DNA of 64,000 bases from Nitrincola tapanii (GTDB lineage: Bacteria > Pseudomonadota > Gammaproteobacteria > Pseudomonadales > Balneatricaceae). The stretch spans positions 124,001-188,000 of the forward strand of contig NZ_SMRS01000005.1 of the NCBI RefSeq assembly GCF_008368715.1. Direction: 5' to 3'. Positions 45,839 through 56,791 of the stretch are shown here, piece after piece (the stretch's first letter is position 1; every line of letters begins with the position of its first letter). Below the pieces are notes generated by a model. That model saw only the letters and a list, made by a program, of their open reading frames with translations, had not been told where the DNA came from and did not search any database. A program made the position numbers and the translations under genes.

Positions 45839-47482
45839 TTAGTCCTGATTAAGAGTCTTAAGAGCCTGGCTGGCCTGGCTACAGAGTGAACGGAAGTGTT
45901 CGGCAAAAAAAGGATCCTCAAGGCACAGGTCTGCCCCCATATCGGCATAGACGATGGCCAAAGGCATGTTCTTGGTAAATAAGGATAGTAACAAGGCACC
46001 ACTGGGTGGCTCCAGTGCTAGAAAGCTTGCGGGTAATAAAGGCGCAAGTTTTTCTCTTTGTTCTGACGTGAGCCAAACAAAGCTCGGTTTCTCAACCATG
46101 CGTTTAAACAGACTGGGAATCTCCAGATCGAGGCTGAAGTTATCCATTGGATGCTGATCAAACCCCTGTTGGAAAACAGTTTTTAATTTGCGGCCTGGCT
46201 GGATTTGCAACAAAGCCAAACGCTTTAATCCCAACCCTTGATGTAAGCCCTTTAATAGCTCACGCATCAACGATGCACTGGTTAGGGTTTGACGACTGGC
46301 TTTTTGTAAGTTGAGGAGTGTGCGTTGGTAGAAGTCTTCATCCCGAAACCCTTTGTTCGCGGTTGCGATCTGCGAGGGTGTCGGTGCTGGTTCAGTCTGT
46401 AGGTGAGCGACAGGCTGAACCTCTGGTACGTCTGGGCCTAGTTTGGCTATTTCGGCGGCGCTAAGTAAACCGGGTGTGAATTCCATCTTGGCTGGAATGA
46501 ACAGAAGTTCAGCAGCCGGGGTGAGTACGCCTGGCAGGGGATAGAGGCGTGATGAGAGGGCGCAGTGTTGATGCAGTTGTGCCAGAGTTTGGTCTTTGGA
46601 TTGATTGAGATAATCACTGATGATGTCAAAGAGGCGCTGGGCTTTCGGACTCTGCCAGCCACGCGTCGCGGTTAAGGCCAGCCAATTGGCCAGTTTGACG
46701 GGAAAAGCGCGTGTTTGAGCAAAATGACTGACCTCCCGCAGTTTGGCTTCCGTTAATCTGGGATCGCCTAGGGCTTTTAAATGCAGCAGTTGTAACATGC
46801 GTGCCGATGGCGAAGTGTCATGATCCAGGGCCTGTTGGATTAATTCGGGGAGCTGCCAGGCTTTGGCAAGCTCTAGCCCCAGAGCCTGTAGGGTGCAACC
46901 AAACACTTCGTGCTCGGCCAGGGCGACATCCTGCTTCTGCTGATAGACGCGTTCTTGATAGGCATGCTTATGGCGTGGCGCATAAAACCAAACCATCCAG
47001 TGCACAAAACCATAAAGAAGAGCGGCTAGGCGTAATTCTTCGGCGCCATTCATCTTCTTTTGCTCCGCCCAGCTCCAGGCTTGGGTGCTGGCATGATGGC
47101 TGTCTGCCGTGGCACGGTAAAACATTTTGTGTGCCACTTGATGAATGTTGATCTTAAGCACAGGCATCTCTTTGATCAGTGCTTGGATACGCTCAAACCC
47201 GAGGGTTTGAATCGCATGGCTCACTCCCGAAACCTGTGAGTCCTTACTCTGATGCAGTGCTTGGGCTGCGCGGGTCAGATGTAAACATAAGACAGGATCC
47301 TGCTGAGCAACCGGGATGAGGCTGAGTAGGTTGCTGTTTGGATTCTGTAAAAGCTTAAGCAGGCGCTGGCGCGTACTGGCACGTATCGGCAAGGTCTTGT
47401 CGACAAGGAAGTTCAACCAAGCATCTAAGCCATAGAGAGTCGGAGCTGGAGAGGCTGCTTGAGGAGGAGTCATGCTGTGCAT
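45839..47482 (-). CDS. HDOD-domain protein with C-terminal GAF-like region
   Basis: A 547-aa cytoplasmic protein. An HDOD domain (about residues 25-225), a relative of HD phosphohydrolases, covers the first half; the metal-binding HD pair is not evident, as is usual in HDOD. The C-terminal part (about 395-545; ALLQIQPGRKLKTVFQQG, PPSGALLLSLFTKNMPLAIVYADMG) has a GAF-like pattern. HDOD proteins act in signalling and regulation, but the target is unknown here. It lies between rsgA and psd, and the start may be 47482 or 47473. Confidence 0.85.
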   Translation of the reverse strand: MHSMTPPQAASPAPTLYGLDAWLNFLVDKTLPIRASTRQRLLKLLQNPNSNLLSLIPVAQQDPVLCLHLTRAAQALHQSKDSQVSGVSHAIQTLGFERIQALIKEMPVLKINIHQVAHKMFYRATADSHHASTQAWSWAEQKKMNGAEELRLAALLYGFVHWMVWFYAPRHKHAYQERVYQQKQDVALAEHEVFGCTLQALGLELAKAWQLPELIQQALDHDTSPSARMLQLLHLKALGDPRLTEAKLREVSHFAQTRAFPVKLANWLALTATRGWQSPKAQRLFDIISDYLNQSKDQTLAQLHQHCALSSRLYPLPGVLTPAAELLFIPAKMEFTPGLLSAAEIAKLGPDVPEVQPVAHLQTEPAPTPSQIATANKGFRDEDFYQRTLLNLQKASRQTLTSASLMRELLKGLHQGLGLKRLALLQIQPGRKLKTVFQQGFDQHPMDNFSLDLEIPSLFKRMVEKPSFVWLTSEQREKLAPLLPASFLALEPPSGALLLSLFTKNMPLAIVYADMGADLCLEDPFFAEHFRSLCSQASQALKTLNQD

Positions 47483-47492
47483 ACCGCTTGGA

Positions 47493-48518
47493 TTAGGGTG
47501 CCATATTTAAGGAGTTAAGGATCTGGCGATAACTGTTAAATCGTTGCTCACTGATCTCGCCATTCTCCAGAGCTTGGAGGAAGGCGCAGCCTGGCTCTTG
47601 TTCATGACGGCAATCACGGAAACGACAATGCCCTAGCAGAGGCTGAAACTCGCGAAAACCCTGCAAAACATCTTCTGCGGGAATGTGCCAGAGCGCAAAT
47701 TCACGAATGCCTGGTGAGTCGATTAAATCGCCACCCTCGGGGAAGTGAAAGAGTCGTGCTGTGGTGGTGGTGTGGCGACCTTTGCCGCTCTGTTCAGAGA
47801 GCGCGCCGACCCGTAGATCTACGCCGGGCAAAAGCGCATTAATCAGCGAGGATTTGCCGACACCTGATTGGCCAACAAAGACACTGATGCGATCTTGTAA
47901 GGCGGCTTTGAGTTCAATTAAGCCCTCTGTGGAAGAGGTTGAGGCTTCCAGAATTCGATAGCCAATCTGTTGATAGATCTCGAGCATTGGCTCCAGCCAA
48001 GCACGATTTTCGTCATTCAGAAGATCGATTTTATTCAGCAGTAGTACCGGCTCAATTTCGCTTAGCTCCGAGGCAACGAGATAACGATCGATGAGGTTTG
48101 CATGCGCTCTAGGTTCCGGCGCAAAGGTAATCACAATCTGATCGATGTTTGCAGCCACCGGTTTCAACTCGCCATGATTGTTAGGACGCTGCAATTGACT
48201 GTGGCGCGCTTCGGTTGCAACGACCACTCCCCCATCGGGAGAGGGGCGCCAGATCACACGATCACCGGTCACCAGTTGCCCCAAATGGGTACGCATATGA
48301 CAGCGGATAATCTGCCCCTGCTGCTCACCAGCCAGGGCCTCTACATCAACCTGTCGGCCAAAGTGGGAAATGATCAGTCCGTGCTGCTCTGGGCCGAGCT
48401 CACCCCCTAAAAGCTGTTGTTCAATGTTGGCATCCAGCTTGCCCGCACGGGCGCTGCGTTCGTTTTGGATTTTTTGGATGCGCCAAGCTTGGCGTCGGGT
48501 GACTTTGCGTTTTGACAT
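47493..48518 (-). CDS. rsgA: Ribosome small subunit-dependent GTPase A
   Basis: Circularly permuted GTPase that checks late 30S subunit maturation. The 341-aa protein has an N-terminal OB fold (about 35-110), then G motifs in the permuted order NKID (G4), [12 protein letters not shown] (G1) and DSPGIREF (G3). It ends with the zinc motif [14 protein letters not shown]. It is divergent from orn, as in E. coli, and it heads the leftward operon. Confidence 0.97.
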   Translation of the reverse strand: MSKRKVTRRQAWRIQKIQNERSARAGKLDANIEQQLLGGELGPEQHGLIISHFGRQVDVEALAGEQQGQIIRCHMRTHLGQLVTGDRVIWRPSPDGGVVVATEARHSQLQRPNNHGELKPVAANIDQIVITFAPEPRAHANLIDRYLVASELSEIEPVLLLNKIDLLNDENRAWLEPMLEIYQQIGYRILEASTSSTEGLIELKAALQDRISVFVGQSGVGKSSLINALLPGVDLRVGALSEQSGKGRHTTTTARLFHFPEGGDLIDSPGIREFALWHIPAEDVLQGFREFQPLLGHCRFRDCRHEQEPGCAFLQALENGEISEQRFNSYRQILNSLNMAP

Positions 48519-48626
48519 TCTCAGCCTGTGAGGTGGTTTTTCTGCGGCCAGCAGATGCGCAGGCCCAAGCGCTTAAGGTATTCTAAATGGAGTTAATTAT
48601 ACAGAGTTATGACAGGAGCGCGCGGC

Positions 48627-49169
48627 ATGTCACGTCAGAATCGTTTACTTTGGATAGATCTCGAAATGACCGGGTTAAATCCCGAGCAGGATCGGATCAT
48701 AGAGATGGCGGTGATCGTGACCGACGATGATCTGAATCTGGTGGCTGAGAGTCCAGTAATAACCGTTCATCAGCCAGATACCCTGCTGGCGCAGATGGAT
48801 GAGTGGTGTACACGTCAGCATGGGCAGTCGGGTTTAACACAGCGTGTGCGCGACTCTAAGGTTTCCGAAACTCAAGCTGAGCAGATGATGTTAGCTTTTG
48901 TACGCGAGCATGTGGATAAGGGGGCATCACCTATGTGTGGTAATAGCATAGGTCAGGATCGTCGTTTCTTGGTGCGCTATATGCCCGAGCTGGAAGCCTA
49001 TTTTCACTACCGAAATCTAGATGTGAGCACATTAAAAGAGCTGGCTAAACGCTGGAAGCCAAGCATCATGGACGGTTTAAAGAAAAAAGGTTCACATCTG
49101 GCTTTGGATGATATTCGTGATTCTATTGAGGAGTTACGTTATTACCGTCGTCATTTCCTGCGTCTCTAA
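48627..49169 (+). CDS. orn: Oligoribonuclease
   Basis: DEDDh 3'-to-5' exonuclease that degrades 2-nt RNAs, including pGpG from c-di-GMP breakdown. The 180-aa protein has [18 protein letters not shown] (first catalytic Asp and Glu), [13 protein letters not shown] and [14 protein letters not shown]. The true start is MSRQNR at 48627 with AGGAG; the frame opens at 48609. The 3' end overlaps the convergent queG by 47 bp. Confidence 0.97.
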   Translation: MSRQNRLLWIDLEMTGLNPEQDRIIEMAVIVTDDDLNLVAESPVITVHQPDTLLAQMDEWCTRQHGQSGLTQRVRDSKVSETQAEQMMLAFVREHVDKGASPMCGNSIGQDRRFLVRYMPELEAYFHYRNLDVSTLKELAKRWKPSIMDGLKKKGSHLALDDIRDSIEELRYYRRHFLRL

Positions 49170-50235
49170 CCTTGTTGCTGAGTTGATCCAGCGCCCAGTG
49201 AATATGTTCACGCACCAGTTCGGAACAGGTGTCTAAGCGTTTTCTGAGCGCTTCTACAACCTGCTGGCCGCCGCGGCTGTTGCCGAGCGCAACCGCAAGA
49301 TTGCGTTGCCAACCCTGGTAGCCGGTGCGGCGAATGGCAGAGCCCTCGGTATGTTTGAGGAAGGTCGGTTCATCCCACTCCCATAACGTCAGAAGATCAA
49401 TGTCATCGAGTTGATGGCGTGGATGAAAGTCAGATTCAGAACTGTGCTGTGCAAAGCGATTCCACGGACAGACCAGTTGGCAGTCATCGCAGCCAAAGAT
49501 ACGATTGCCCATTTTGGCACGTAGCGGTTCAGGGATGCTGCCAGGATGCTCAATAGTGAGATAAGAGATGCAGCGGCGTGCATCCAGTACATAGGGCTCA
49601 GGGAAAGCTTGAGTAGGGCAGATATCTAAACAGGCTCGGCACTGACCACAGTGGCCGCGTGTCTGTGGCGGATCGATGGGTAGGGGAAGATCAATAAATA
49701 GCTCCGCCAAGAAAAACCAAGATCCGGCCTGGCGATTGAGTAGTAGTGTATGTTTGCCGATCCAGCCCAGTCCTGCATTGCGAGCGATTGGGCGTTCTAG
49801 TACCGGTGCGCTGTCGACAAAAGGACGAAAGGAGATGGGGAGGCCTTCTTGCGCAATACGTTCAGCTAATTGACGCAAACGCTGGCGCAAGAGTTTGTGA
49901 TAATCGCGTCCGAGTGTATAACGAGCGATATAGGCTTTACTCGGTTGTTGTAACAGGCTGAGGGTTTCAATGCCTGGGGTGAGGTAGTCCATCCGCAGGC
50001 TGAGGATGCGTTGTGTGCCTGGATGCAATTGTTCAGGATGCAATCTAAGCTCATGGTTCTGCTCAAACCAGCGCATCTCACCATGCATACCTTGCTCCAC
50101 CCAGCGTGTGAGCGCAGGGCCTTCTGCTGCGACCTGAGTGTGGGTGATGGCGCACTGCTGAAAACCCAACTCCTGTGCCCAGGTTTTGATTTTTTGCGCC
50201 AGATCAAACAAGTATTCAGGTGAGAGGTCAGACAT
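49123..50235 (-). CDS. queG: Epoxyqueuosine reductase
   Basis: Cobalamin and Fe-S dependent enzyme for the last step of queuosine synthesis in tRNA. The 370-aa protein has two 4Fe-4S motifs, [12 protein letters not shown] and the second [11 protein letters not shown], and a HEAT-like C-terminus. The start is taken at MSDLSPEYL (50235); the frame opens further upstream at 50361. It overlaps orn tail to tail and is divergent from nnrED. Confidence 0.94.
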   Translation of the reverse strand: MSDLSPEYLFDLAQKIKTWAQELGFQQCAITHTQVAAEGPALTRWVEQGMHGEMRWFEQNHELRLHPEQLHPGTQRILSLRMDYLTPGIETLSLLQQPSKAYIARYTLGRDYHKLLRQRLRQLAERIAQEGLPISFRPFVDSAPVLERPIARNAGLGWIGKHTLLLNRQAGSWFFLAELFIDLPLPIDPPQTRGHCGQCRACLDICPTQAFPEPYVLDARRCISYLTIEHPGSIPEPLRAKMGNRIFGCDDCQLVCPWNRFAQHSSESDFHPRHQLDDIDLLTLWEWDEPTFLKHTEGSAIRRTGYQGWQRNLAVALGNSRGGQQVVEALRKRLDTCSELVREHIHWALDQLSNKVRDAGNDDGNNVTPQ

Positions 50236-50372
50236 GGAAAAATCTGTTTGCCCTTGCCAGTTAAGTGTCAAAATAAAAAATGAACCTATGAGGTGTAGGT
50301 CGAGCTTGCTTGCCCTTAGCACACCCAGATCGCGCAGAAAATTGATTGAGTATGCGCTCAAGGAGTTAAAGT

Positions 50373-51890
50373 ATGGCCGTCAATCGACAGCTTTTACCCA
50401 CCGCATTATACACCGCTGAGGCTTGTCGTGCCTTGGATCGTGCCGCCATCGAACGTTTCCAGATTCCGGGCTTTCGTTTGATGCAGCGTGCGGGTCACGC
50501 CGTATTTTCGGAAATTTGCCAGCGCTGGCCAGAGGCTAGAAGCTTGACGCTACTCTGTGGGCGCGGCAACAACGGGGGGGATGGTCTGATTGTCGCTGGA
50601 TTGGCCCTGCAGCAGGGTTGGCAGGTGCAGGTCGTAACCTTGTTAGAAACCTTTGAGTATGCGGATTCACTGCAAGGTGAGGCGTTGGAAGCTTGGCGTT
50701 GGGCCAGTTCTGTGGGGGTCGTGGCGCAGACTTGGCATAGTGGATGTGAGTTCAGCGGTGAGTTGATTGTGGATGCGCTCCTGGGGATAGGGCTAACGGG
50801 CGAGGTGCAAGGCACGGCACGAGAGGCCATACAGCGCATGAACGCCGTTTCGCGCCCAGTGATTGCTGTGGATATTCCATCGGGTCTGTGTGCCGATACG
50901 GGAGGCGTGTTAGGGGTTGCAGTAAAAGCCAGTTTGACACTCACCTTTATCGGTCTAAAACCCGGGTTGTTGATGCATCAGGGTGTTGATCATGTCGGGC
51001 AGCTGCTATTTGATGCTTTGCATCTACCTGATGAACTCTATGAAGATATTCCAGTCAGTGCTTTTCGCACCGACATGGAAGATTTAGCGCACACGCTTTT
51101 GCCGCGAGCGGCTTCAGCACACAAAGGAAATTTTGGCCATCTGCTGGTTGTGGGTGGCGATTATGGTTTGGGCGGTGCAGCGCTCTTGGCTGCAGAGGCT
51201 GCGTGTCGAAGTGGTGCCGGATTAGTCTCTCTAGCCACACGTCCGGAGCATGTGTGGGCATCCTTAGCGCGTCGGCCTGAAGTCATGGCGCGTGCGGTAA
51301 GTTCGGGGCAGGATCTAGAACCTCTGCTCGCCTTACCGAGTGTGCTGCTTATAGGGCCCGGTTTGGGACGAGGGGCTTGGGCTGATCAGATGATGCAAAA
51401 AGCGCTGACCTTCCAAAAGTCTATGTTGTTTGATGCCGATGCGCTGAGACGTTTGCCGGAGAGGGAGGTTTTTGCCTCTTCTCGGCGCTGGGTGATGACC
51501 CCGCATCCAGGCGAAGCGGCTGAGTTGCTGGGGATGAGTGTGGAAGCGGTGCAGGCGGATCGTTTTGCCGCGGTGCGTGAGTTGCAAAGACGCTTTGGTG
51601 GCGTGGTGGTGTTGAAGGGCGCGGGCAGCCTGACCTTTGATGGGGATGCGATGCATTTATGTTCTGCCGGGAATCCTGGAATGGCTGTGGGCGGCATGGG
51701 CGATGTACTTTCCGGTATCATTGCGGCGCTGATGGCACAGGGGTGTAAACCCATTGATGCCGCACGGTTGGGGGTATTTGCACATGCTGCGGCCGGGGAT
51801 CTCTGTGCGCTGGATGCGGGGCAGAGAGGTTTGCTGCCGAGCGATCTCATCGCTAAAATTCGTGAACTTTTAAATGCAGGGCTATCATGA
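50373..51890 (+). CDS. nnr: Bifunctional NAD(P)H-hydrate epimerase/dehydratase
   Basis: Repairs damaged NAD(P)H hydrates, 505 aa. N-terminal epimerase (YjeF_N, about 10-215) has GRGNNGGDGLIVA and VDIPSGLCADTG; C-terminal dehydratase (about 235-500) has the ADP-dependent kinase-like core with HKGNFGHLLVVGGDYGLGGA, MTPHPGEAAELL and GNPGMAVGGMGDVLSG. AAGGAG precedes the ATG. First gene of the long rightward cluster; it overlaps tsaE by 4 bp. Confidence 0.97.
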   Translation: MAVNRQLLPTALYTAEACRALDRAAIERFQIPGFRLMQRAGHAVFSEICQRWPEARSLTLLCGRGNNGGDGLIVAGLALQQGWQVQVVTLLETFEYADSLQGEALEAWRWASSVGVVAQTWHSGCEFSGELIVDALLGIGLTGEVQGTAREAIQRMNAVSRPVIAVDIPSGLCADTGGVLGVAVKASLTLTFIGLKPGLLMHQGVDHVGQLLFDALHLPDELYEDIPVSAFRTDMEDLAHTLLPRAASAHKGNFGHLLVVGGDYGLGGAALLAAEAACRSGAGLVSLATRPEHVWASLARRPEVMARAVSSGQDLEPLLALPSVLLIGPGLGRGAWADQMMQKALTFQKSMLFDADALRRLPEREVFASSRRWVMTPHPGEAAELLGMSVEAVQADRFAAVRELQRRFGGVVVLKGAGSLTFDGDAMHLCSAGNPGMAVGGMGDVLSGIIAALMAQGCKPIDAARLGVFAHAAAGDLCALDAGQRGLLPSDLIAKIRELLNAGLS

Positions 51891-52369
51891 TCGATACGTC
51901 AATTGAGCAGTATATTGCCGCGGATACCGAAGCGACCGAAGCGTTTGGACGTCTGTTGGCGGAGTCGGCATCCGCCGGTGCATTCATCTTCCTGCACGGT
52001 GACTTGGGAATGGGTAAAACCACGCTCTGTCGTGGCGTACTGCAAGCTCTGGGGCATAAGGGAGCGGTGAAAAGTCCGACCTATACCCTGGTTGAGCCTT
52101 ATGAGTTGGCGACACAGCAAGTGTATCACTTTGATCTTTATCGCTTGGGGGATCCGGAAGAGCTGGAGTTTTTGGGGATTCGCGACTATCTGGGTGCCGA
52201 GGCGCTATGTTTGATTGAGTGGCCGGAAAAGGGTCGAGGTTGGCTGCCAACGGCAGATTTGGAAATTACTTTGTCCCCGTATGCTGAGGGACGTTTGATA
52301 AAATGGTCAAAAAACACTCAAAAAGGGTGTATGATTGCCGATAGAATCAGCAATAAATTGAACGGGTAA
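51887..52369 (+). CDS. tsaE: tRNA t6A biosynthesis ATPase TsaE
   Basis: ATPase of the TsaBDE complex that makes N6-threonylcarbamoyladenosine at position 37 of ANN-decoding tRNAs. The 160-aa protein has Walker A GDLGMGKTTLCRG, SPTYTLVEPYE and the HFDLYRLGDPEEL region, all typical. The start overlaps the nnr stop (ATGA), so the two are coupled. Confidence 0.96.
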   Translation: MIDTSIEQYIAADTEATEAFGRLLAESASAGAFIFLHGDLGMGKTTLCRGVLQALGHKGAVKSPTYTLVEPYELATQQVYHFDLYRLGDPEELEFLGIRDYLGAEALCLIEWPEKGRGWLPTADLEITLSPYAEGRLIKWSKNTQKGCMIADRISNKLNG

Positions 52370-52378
52370 GCGCAGAAA

Positions 52379-53860
52379 GTGAATGTAAAGATTCGATATC
52401 TGTTAGGGTGCATAAGTCTGGCGGTGAGTCTGCTTTTGCTCGCCTTGCCGGCCTGGGCGGATATAGTCGGTGCGCGCACTTGGCTAGCGCCGGATAATAC
52501 ACGTTTGGTGTTCGATCTGAGTGGGCCGGTAAAGCATAAATTGTTTACCCTGCCTAATCCGGATCGTATTGTGCTGGATATCGAAAAAGCCTCATTGAAA
52601 ACGACGCTAAATGGTTTGCAGGTCGACAATAGCCCGATTCAAGGGATTCGTCACAGTAATAATAATGGAACCCTGCGAGTGGTTCTGGATCTGCGTGATC
52701 CCCTGACTCCAAGTAGTTTTACGCTCCCACCGAATGATCAATATGGCCATCGCTTAGTGGTGGATCTGCCGACTCCGCAACGCCTTGCGACACCACCGGC
52801 ACAAGCTCAAGCCCAGGCCTCGATGCCCAGTGATGAACGTCCGGCTAATGCTGCCAATGCTCAGGCAGCGAACTCAAGTGGTAGTAGCACGCCGGTCGTT
52901 GCATCTGCTTCAGCCCCTACGCAAACACCAGCGCCGGCAAAAAATAATGCGGCACCCGCGGGTTTGCGTGACATTATTATCGCGATCGATCCGGGTCATG
53001 GGGGGGAGGATCCCGGTGCTATCGGACCAACTAAAACACGTGAGAAAGATATTGTTCTTGCTATCGGGCGCGAGTTAAAGCGGATTATCGATGCAGAGCA
53101 GGGCTATCGTGCAGTGATGATCCGTGATGGTGATTACTTCATCAGCCTGCGTGATCGAACCGCTAAGGCGCGTCGTGCAAATGCGGATCTCTTTGTCTCC
53201 ATTCATGCTGACGGTTGGACCAGTCCGAGTGCCCGTGGCGCTTCGGTTTGGGTGTTGTCTGAGCGTGGTGCCAGTAGTGAGATGGGTCGTTGGCTCGCCA
53301 GTCGCGAGAATCAATCTGATCTGATCGGGGGAGTGGGCAGCGTCAGCCTAGAAGATAAAGATGCGGTCTTGGCCAGTGTGCTCTTGGATATGTCGATGAC
53401 TGCCAGCCGTACGGGCAGTCGTGATGTGGCCAGTGTAATCCATAAGAACATTGGTCAGTTTGCGCGGATGCACAAGCCAGATGTTGAGATGGCCGCATTT
53501 CAGGTATTGCGCTCTCCAGATATGCCTTCGATCTTAGTCGAAACCGGTTTTATTACCAATCCCCAAGAGGAAGCTCAGCTAAAAAGTAGGGATTATCAGG
53601 TGAAAATGGCGCAAGCGATTCACCGTGGAATTACCAGTTACTTTTGGCAACGGCCACCGGATAAAACTTGGGTGGCCTGGCGCAAATCTCAAGGTCAGGT
53701 GTTAGCGGGCGTGGACCGTACGCATCGTGTACAACCAGGGGATACTCTCTCTATTATTGCAGTACGTAACGGTGTGAGTGTTGCGGCGCTGCGTCAAGCT
53801 AATCGGCTCAACGGTGATCAGATACGTGTCGGGCAGGTCCTGCGTATTCCAGCCAGTTGA
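52379..53860 (+). CDS. amiB: N-acetylmuramoyl-L-alanine amidase, AmiB-type
   Basis: Periplasmic zinc amidase that splits septal peptidoglycan. The 493-aa protein starts with GTG and a signal peptide ending in PAWA. An AMIN domain (about 28-130) is followed by an Ala/Pro linker (135-195), the amidase_3 domain (about 200-415) and a LysM domain at the end (about 445-490). Zinc ligands are in [23 protein letters not shown] and VETGFITNP. The context with mutL matches E. coli AmiB. EnvC/NlpD-type activators are not in the window. Confidence 0.95.
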   Translation: MNVKIRYLLGCISLAVSLLLLALPAWADIVGARTWLAPDNTRLVFDLSGPVKHKLFTLPNPDRIVLDIEKASLKTTLNGLQVDNSPIQGIRHSNNNGTLRVVLDLRDPLTPSSFTLPPNDQYGHRLVVDLPTPQRLATPPAQAQAQASMPSDERPANAANAQAANSSGSSTPVVASASAPTQTPAPAKNNAAPAGLRDIIIAIDPGHGGEDPGAIGPTKTREKDIVLAIGRELKRIIDAEQGYRAVMIRDGDYFISLRDRTAKARRANADLFVSIHADGWTSPSARGASVWVLSERGASSEMGRWLASRENQSDLIGGVGSVSLEDKDAVLASVLLDMSMTASRTGSRDVASVIHKNIGQFARMHKPDVEMAAFQVLRSPDMPSILVETGFITNPQEEAQLKSRDYQVKMAQAIHRGITSYFWQRPPDKTWVAWRKSQGQVLAGVDRTHRVQPGDTLSIIAVRNGVSVAALRQANRLNGDQIRVGQVLRIPAS

Positions 53861-53884
53861 TCGCCTGTGACGGAATGCCTCTGA

Positions 53885-55738
53885 GTGAAAACGCCTTCTC
53901 CTATACGTTTATTGTCGGCGCAACTGGCGAACCAGATAGCGGCCGGTGAGGTCGTTGAACGACCGGCATCTGTTGTTAAAGAACTTCTGGAAAATAGCTT
54001 AGATGCGGGAGCCACCCGGATTGATCTTGAGGTGGAACAGGGCGGCGTACGTCTGATTCGCCTGCGTGATAACGGTGTGGGGATCGCGCGTGAAGATTTG
54101 GCCTTGGCGCTGAGCCGGCATGCGACCTCAAAAATACAGGTATTGGATGACCTGGAAGCGGTGAGCAGTTTGGGATTTCGGGGTGAAGCGCTGGCCAGTA
54201 TCAGTTCTGTGGCACGCTTAACCTTGACCTCGCGCACGCCTGAGCAGTCGGAGGCTTGGTCAGTGCGAGTCGAGGGGCGAGATATGGAACCCAGCCTTCA
54301 GCCTGCTGCTCATCCCCAGGGCACCAGTGTTGAGGTTAAAGACCTGTTTTTTAATACCCCAGCACGGCGGAAGTTCTTAAAAACGGAAAAAACTGAGTTT
54401 GCTCATCTCGAGGAGGTGGTCAAACGTTTAGCACTGAGCCGTTTTGATGTGGGGTTTTCGTTGATGCATAACGGTAAAACACTCTATCAGCTCAAACCTG
54501 CGCTGACTGAGATGGAGAAGGAGCGCCGTCTGTCTCAGTTATTGGGTGGGCACTTCCTAGAACATGCGCTGGTGATTGATATGCAGGCGGAGGCTTCAGG
54601 ATTGCGCCTGTCGGGTTGGATGAGTCGTCCCACACATTCACGCAGTCAGCCCGATCAACAGTATTTTTTTGTGAATGGTCGGATTATTCGTGACAAGGTG
54701 GTAAACCACGCGGTGCGTCAAGCCTATCAAGATGTTTTGTTTAATGGCCGACATCCTGCCTTTGTGCTGTTTTTTGAACTGGACCCGGCGACCGTGGATG
54801 TGAATGTGCACCCGACCAAGCATGAGGTGCGTTTTCGTGAGAGCCGCTTGGTACATGACTTTATTTACCGTTCATTGTATCGCGTGATTGCAGATCTGCG
54901 GCCGCAGGATCAGGTGGTGTCTGCGAGTCTGCCGCTGCAAACCTTGCCTGGAGCGTCCCTAGATAGTCCTGTCTCCGCGCCGACATCGATGCCGATTCAG
55001 CAGCAGCCGATGCGTTTTGCCGCTTTGAATTCGAGTTCGGCGTCTGAGCCACGCAGTGGCCAGGCAGTGCATGAACAGATTCAGCGTTATGCGCAGCTTT
55101 ACCCGAGTACAGCCTCTGTGACGCAAAGTGCTGAAGTGACGGTGAGTGCTGAGATCCCGCCATTAGGATTTGCTTTGGCACAACTCCACGGGATCTATAT
55201 TTTGGCGCAAAATGCACAGGGCCTGATTTTGGTAGATATGCATGCAGCACATGAGCGCATCGTTTATGAGCGGATGAAGCAGCGTTTGGTCAATGAACGC
55301 TTGCGCAGTCAGCCTTTGTTGGTGCCTTTGAGTCTTCAGGTCAGCGCGACGGAAGTTGAGCTGGCGGAGCAGCATCAGCCACTCTTTCAGCGTTTGGGAT
55401 TTCAGTTGGCTGTTTTGGGTGAAGAGACGCTTGCTGTGCGTGAGGTGCCGGTTTACTTGGCACACTCTGATATAGACGCTTTGCTGCGCGATGTGCTCTC
55501 TGATCTGCGCGAACAGGGCCAAAGTTTGCGTATTGAGCAACACATCGATGCTCTTTTGGGGACTTTGGCTTGCCACGCGGCGGTACGCGCCAATCGGCAG
55601 CTGACGCAGGCGGAAATGAATGCTTTGCTGCGCGATATGGAATCGACTGAACGCAGTGGTCAATGTAATCATGGTCGCCCGACTTGGGTGGCGGTGAGTT
55701 TGTCTGAGCTGGATAAGCTTTTTTTACGAGGACAGTAG
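53885..55738 (+). CDS. mutL: DNA mismatch repair protein MutL, endonuclease-type
   Basis: Couples MutS mismatch recognition to repair. The GHKL ATPase domain has [18 protein letters not shown] and GFRGEAL. The C-terminal dimer domain has [12 protein letters not shown], close to the DQHAx2Ex4E endonuclease motif, and ACHAAVRA and CNHGRPT, which contribute metal-binding residues. So this MutL is probably an endonuclease, as in Pseudomonas and unlike E. coli; this fits a mechanism without MutH. Start codon is GTG. It is adjacent to miaA with no gap. Confidence 0.96.
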   Translation: MKTPSPIRLLSAQLANQIAAGEVVERPASVVKELLENSLDAGATRIDLEVEQGGVRLIRLRDNGVGIAREDLALALSRHATSKIQVLDDLEAVSSLGFRGEALASISSVARLTLTSRTPEQSEAWSVRVEGRDMEPSLQPAAHPQGTSVEVKDLFFNTPARRKFLKTEKTEFAHLEEVVKRLALSRFDVGFSLMHNGKTLYQLKPALTEMEKERRLSQLLGGHFLEHALVIDMQAEASGLRLSGWMSRPTHSRSQPDQQYFFVNGRIIRDKVVNHAVRQAYQDVLFNGRHPAFVLFFELDPATVDVNVHPTKHEVRFRESRLVHDFIYRSLYRVIADLRPQDQVVSASLPLQTLPGASLDSPVSAPTSMPIQQQPMRFAALNSSSASEPRSGQAVHEQIQRYAQLYPSTASVTQSAEVTVSAEIPPLGFALAQLHGIYILAQNAQGLILVDMHAAHERIVYERMKQRLVNERLRSQPLLVPLSLQVSATEVELAEQHQPLFQRLGFQLAVLGEETLAVREVPVYLAHSDIDALLRDVLSDLREQGQSLRIEQHIDALLGTLACHAAVRANRQLTQAEMNALLRDMESTERSGQCNHGRPTWVAVSLSELDKLFLRGQ

Positions 55739-56665
55739 GTGTCAAACCAGGAAAAACCGCTCGCCATTTTTTTGATGGGCCCTACCGCATCTGGGAAAAC
55801 CGATCTGGCCCTCGCGCTGGCCGATCATCTGCCAGTGGACCTGATCAGTGTTGATTCGGCTCTTGTTTATCGAGATATGGATATTGGCACAGCAAAACCG
55901 GATGCGCAGACGCTTGCGGCCTATCCACATGCCTTAATTGATATTCGTGATCCCAGCGAGACTTATTCGGCCGCTGATTTTTGTCAGGATGCTCAGGGCT
56001 TGATCCAGAAAACGCTGGCGCAAGGGCGTATCCCGCTCTTAGTGGGCGGTACTATGATGTATTTCAATGCCTTGCAGCAGGGGATGGCTGATCTACCCCA
56101 GGCAGATGCCCAGGTCAGACAAACTTTGTTGGATAAAGCGGAACAAGAAGGTGATGCGCAGGTCTATGCTGAGCTGCAAGCGGTCGATGCGATGACTGCG
56201 CAGCGCTTGCAGCCAAGTGATCGTCAACGTGTGCATCGAGCTTTAGAGGTTTATTATTTAACCGGCATCCCTCTGAGTCAGCATTTTGCTCAGCAGCAAG
56301 AGCAGACATTGCCTTTTCGAGTTCTTGCGCTGGGTTTGTTGCCGGATAACAGAGCCTGGTTGCATCAGCGTATTGAACAGCGCTTTGATCTGATGCTCGA
56401 GCAGGGATTCGAAGAGGAGGTCAAACACTTGTATCAGCGCGGAGATTTGCATCTGGGGATGCCCTCTATTCGTTGCGTAGGTTATCGCCAGATGTGGCAG
56501 TATTTGCAGGGTGAACTGAGTTTCGATGAAATGCGCTATAAGGGAATCGTCGCGACTCGGCAATTGGCGAAGCGACAGTATACTTGGTTGCGAGGTTGGC
56601 CAGAATTGCAGGTTTTGCAGGGCAGTCCTGAGAATAACCTGAAGAACGCCTTGCAGTTAGTCTAG
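55739..56665 (+). CDS. miaA: tRNA dimethylallyltransferase
   Basis: Adds the isopentenyl group to A37 of UNN-decoding tRNAs. The 308-aa protein has the P-loop GPTASGKTDLAL near the N-terminus, then LISVDSALVYRDMDIGTAKP and PLLVGGTMMYFNALQQG, and RCVGYRQMWQYL near the end, all MiaA-typical. The start is GTG, placed directly after the mutL stop. An internal -10 element for hfq follows. Confidence 0.96.
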   Translation: MSNQEKPLAIFLMGPTASGKTDLALALADHLPVDLISVDSALVYRDMDIGTAKPDAQTLAAYPHALIDIRDPSETYSAADFCQDAQGLIQKTLAQGRIPLLVGGTMMYFNALQQGMADLPQADAQVRQTLLDKAEQEGDAQVYAELQAVDAMTAQRLQPSDRQRVHRALEVYYLTGIPLSQHFAQQQEQTLPFRVLALGLLPDNRAWLHQRIEQRFDLMLEQGFEEEVKHLYQRGDLHLGMPSIRCVGYRQMWQYLQGELSFDEMRYKGIVATRQLAKRQYTWLRGWPELQVLQGSPENNLKNALQLV

Positions 56666-56675
56666 GCAGGCGTTG

Positions 56676-56681
56676 TATAAT
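56676..56681 (+). promoter_or_regulatory. Candidate -10 element of an hfq promoter
   Basis: A perfect TATAAT, about 115 bp before the hfq ATG and just after miaA. The best -35 (TTGCAG, 56651-56656) is 19 bases away, longer than ideal. In E. coli hfq also has its own promoters near miaA. Confidence 0.4.
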
Positions 56682-56791
56682 AAAATGGATTGTGCTTAAA
56701 AAAGACGACTTTAGTCTTAGGGTGAAAACGCTGAGTGCAATTCGACAACAATTATATTAACTGACTGATTTTTTCAGTGAAGGAGTTAGCA

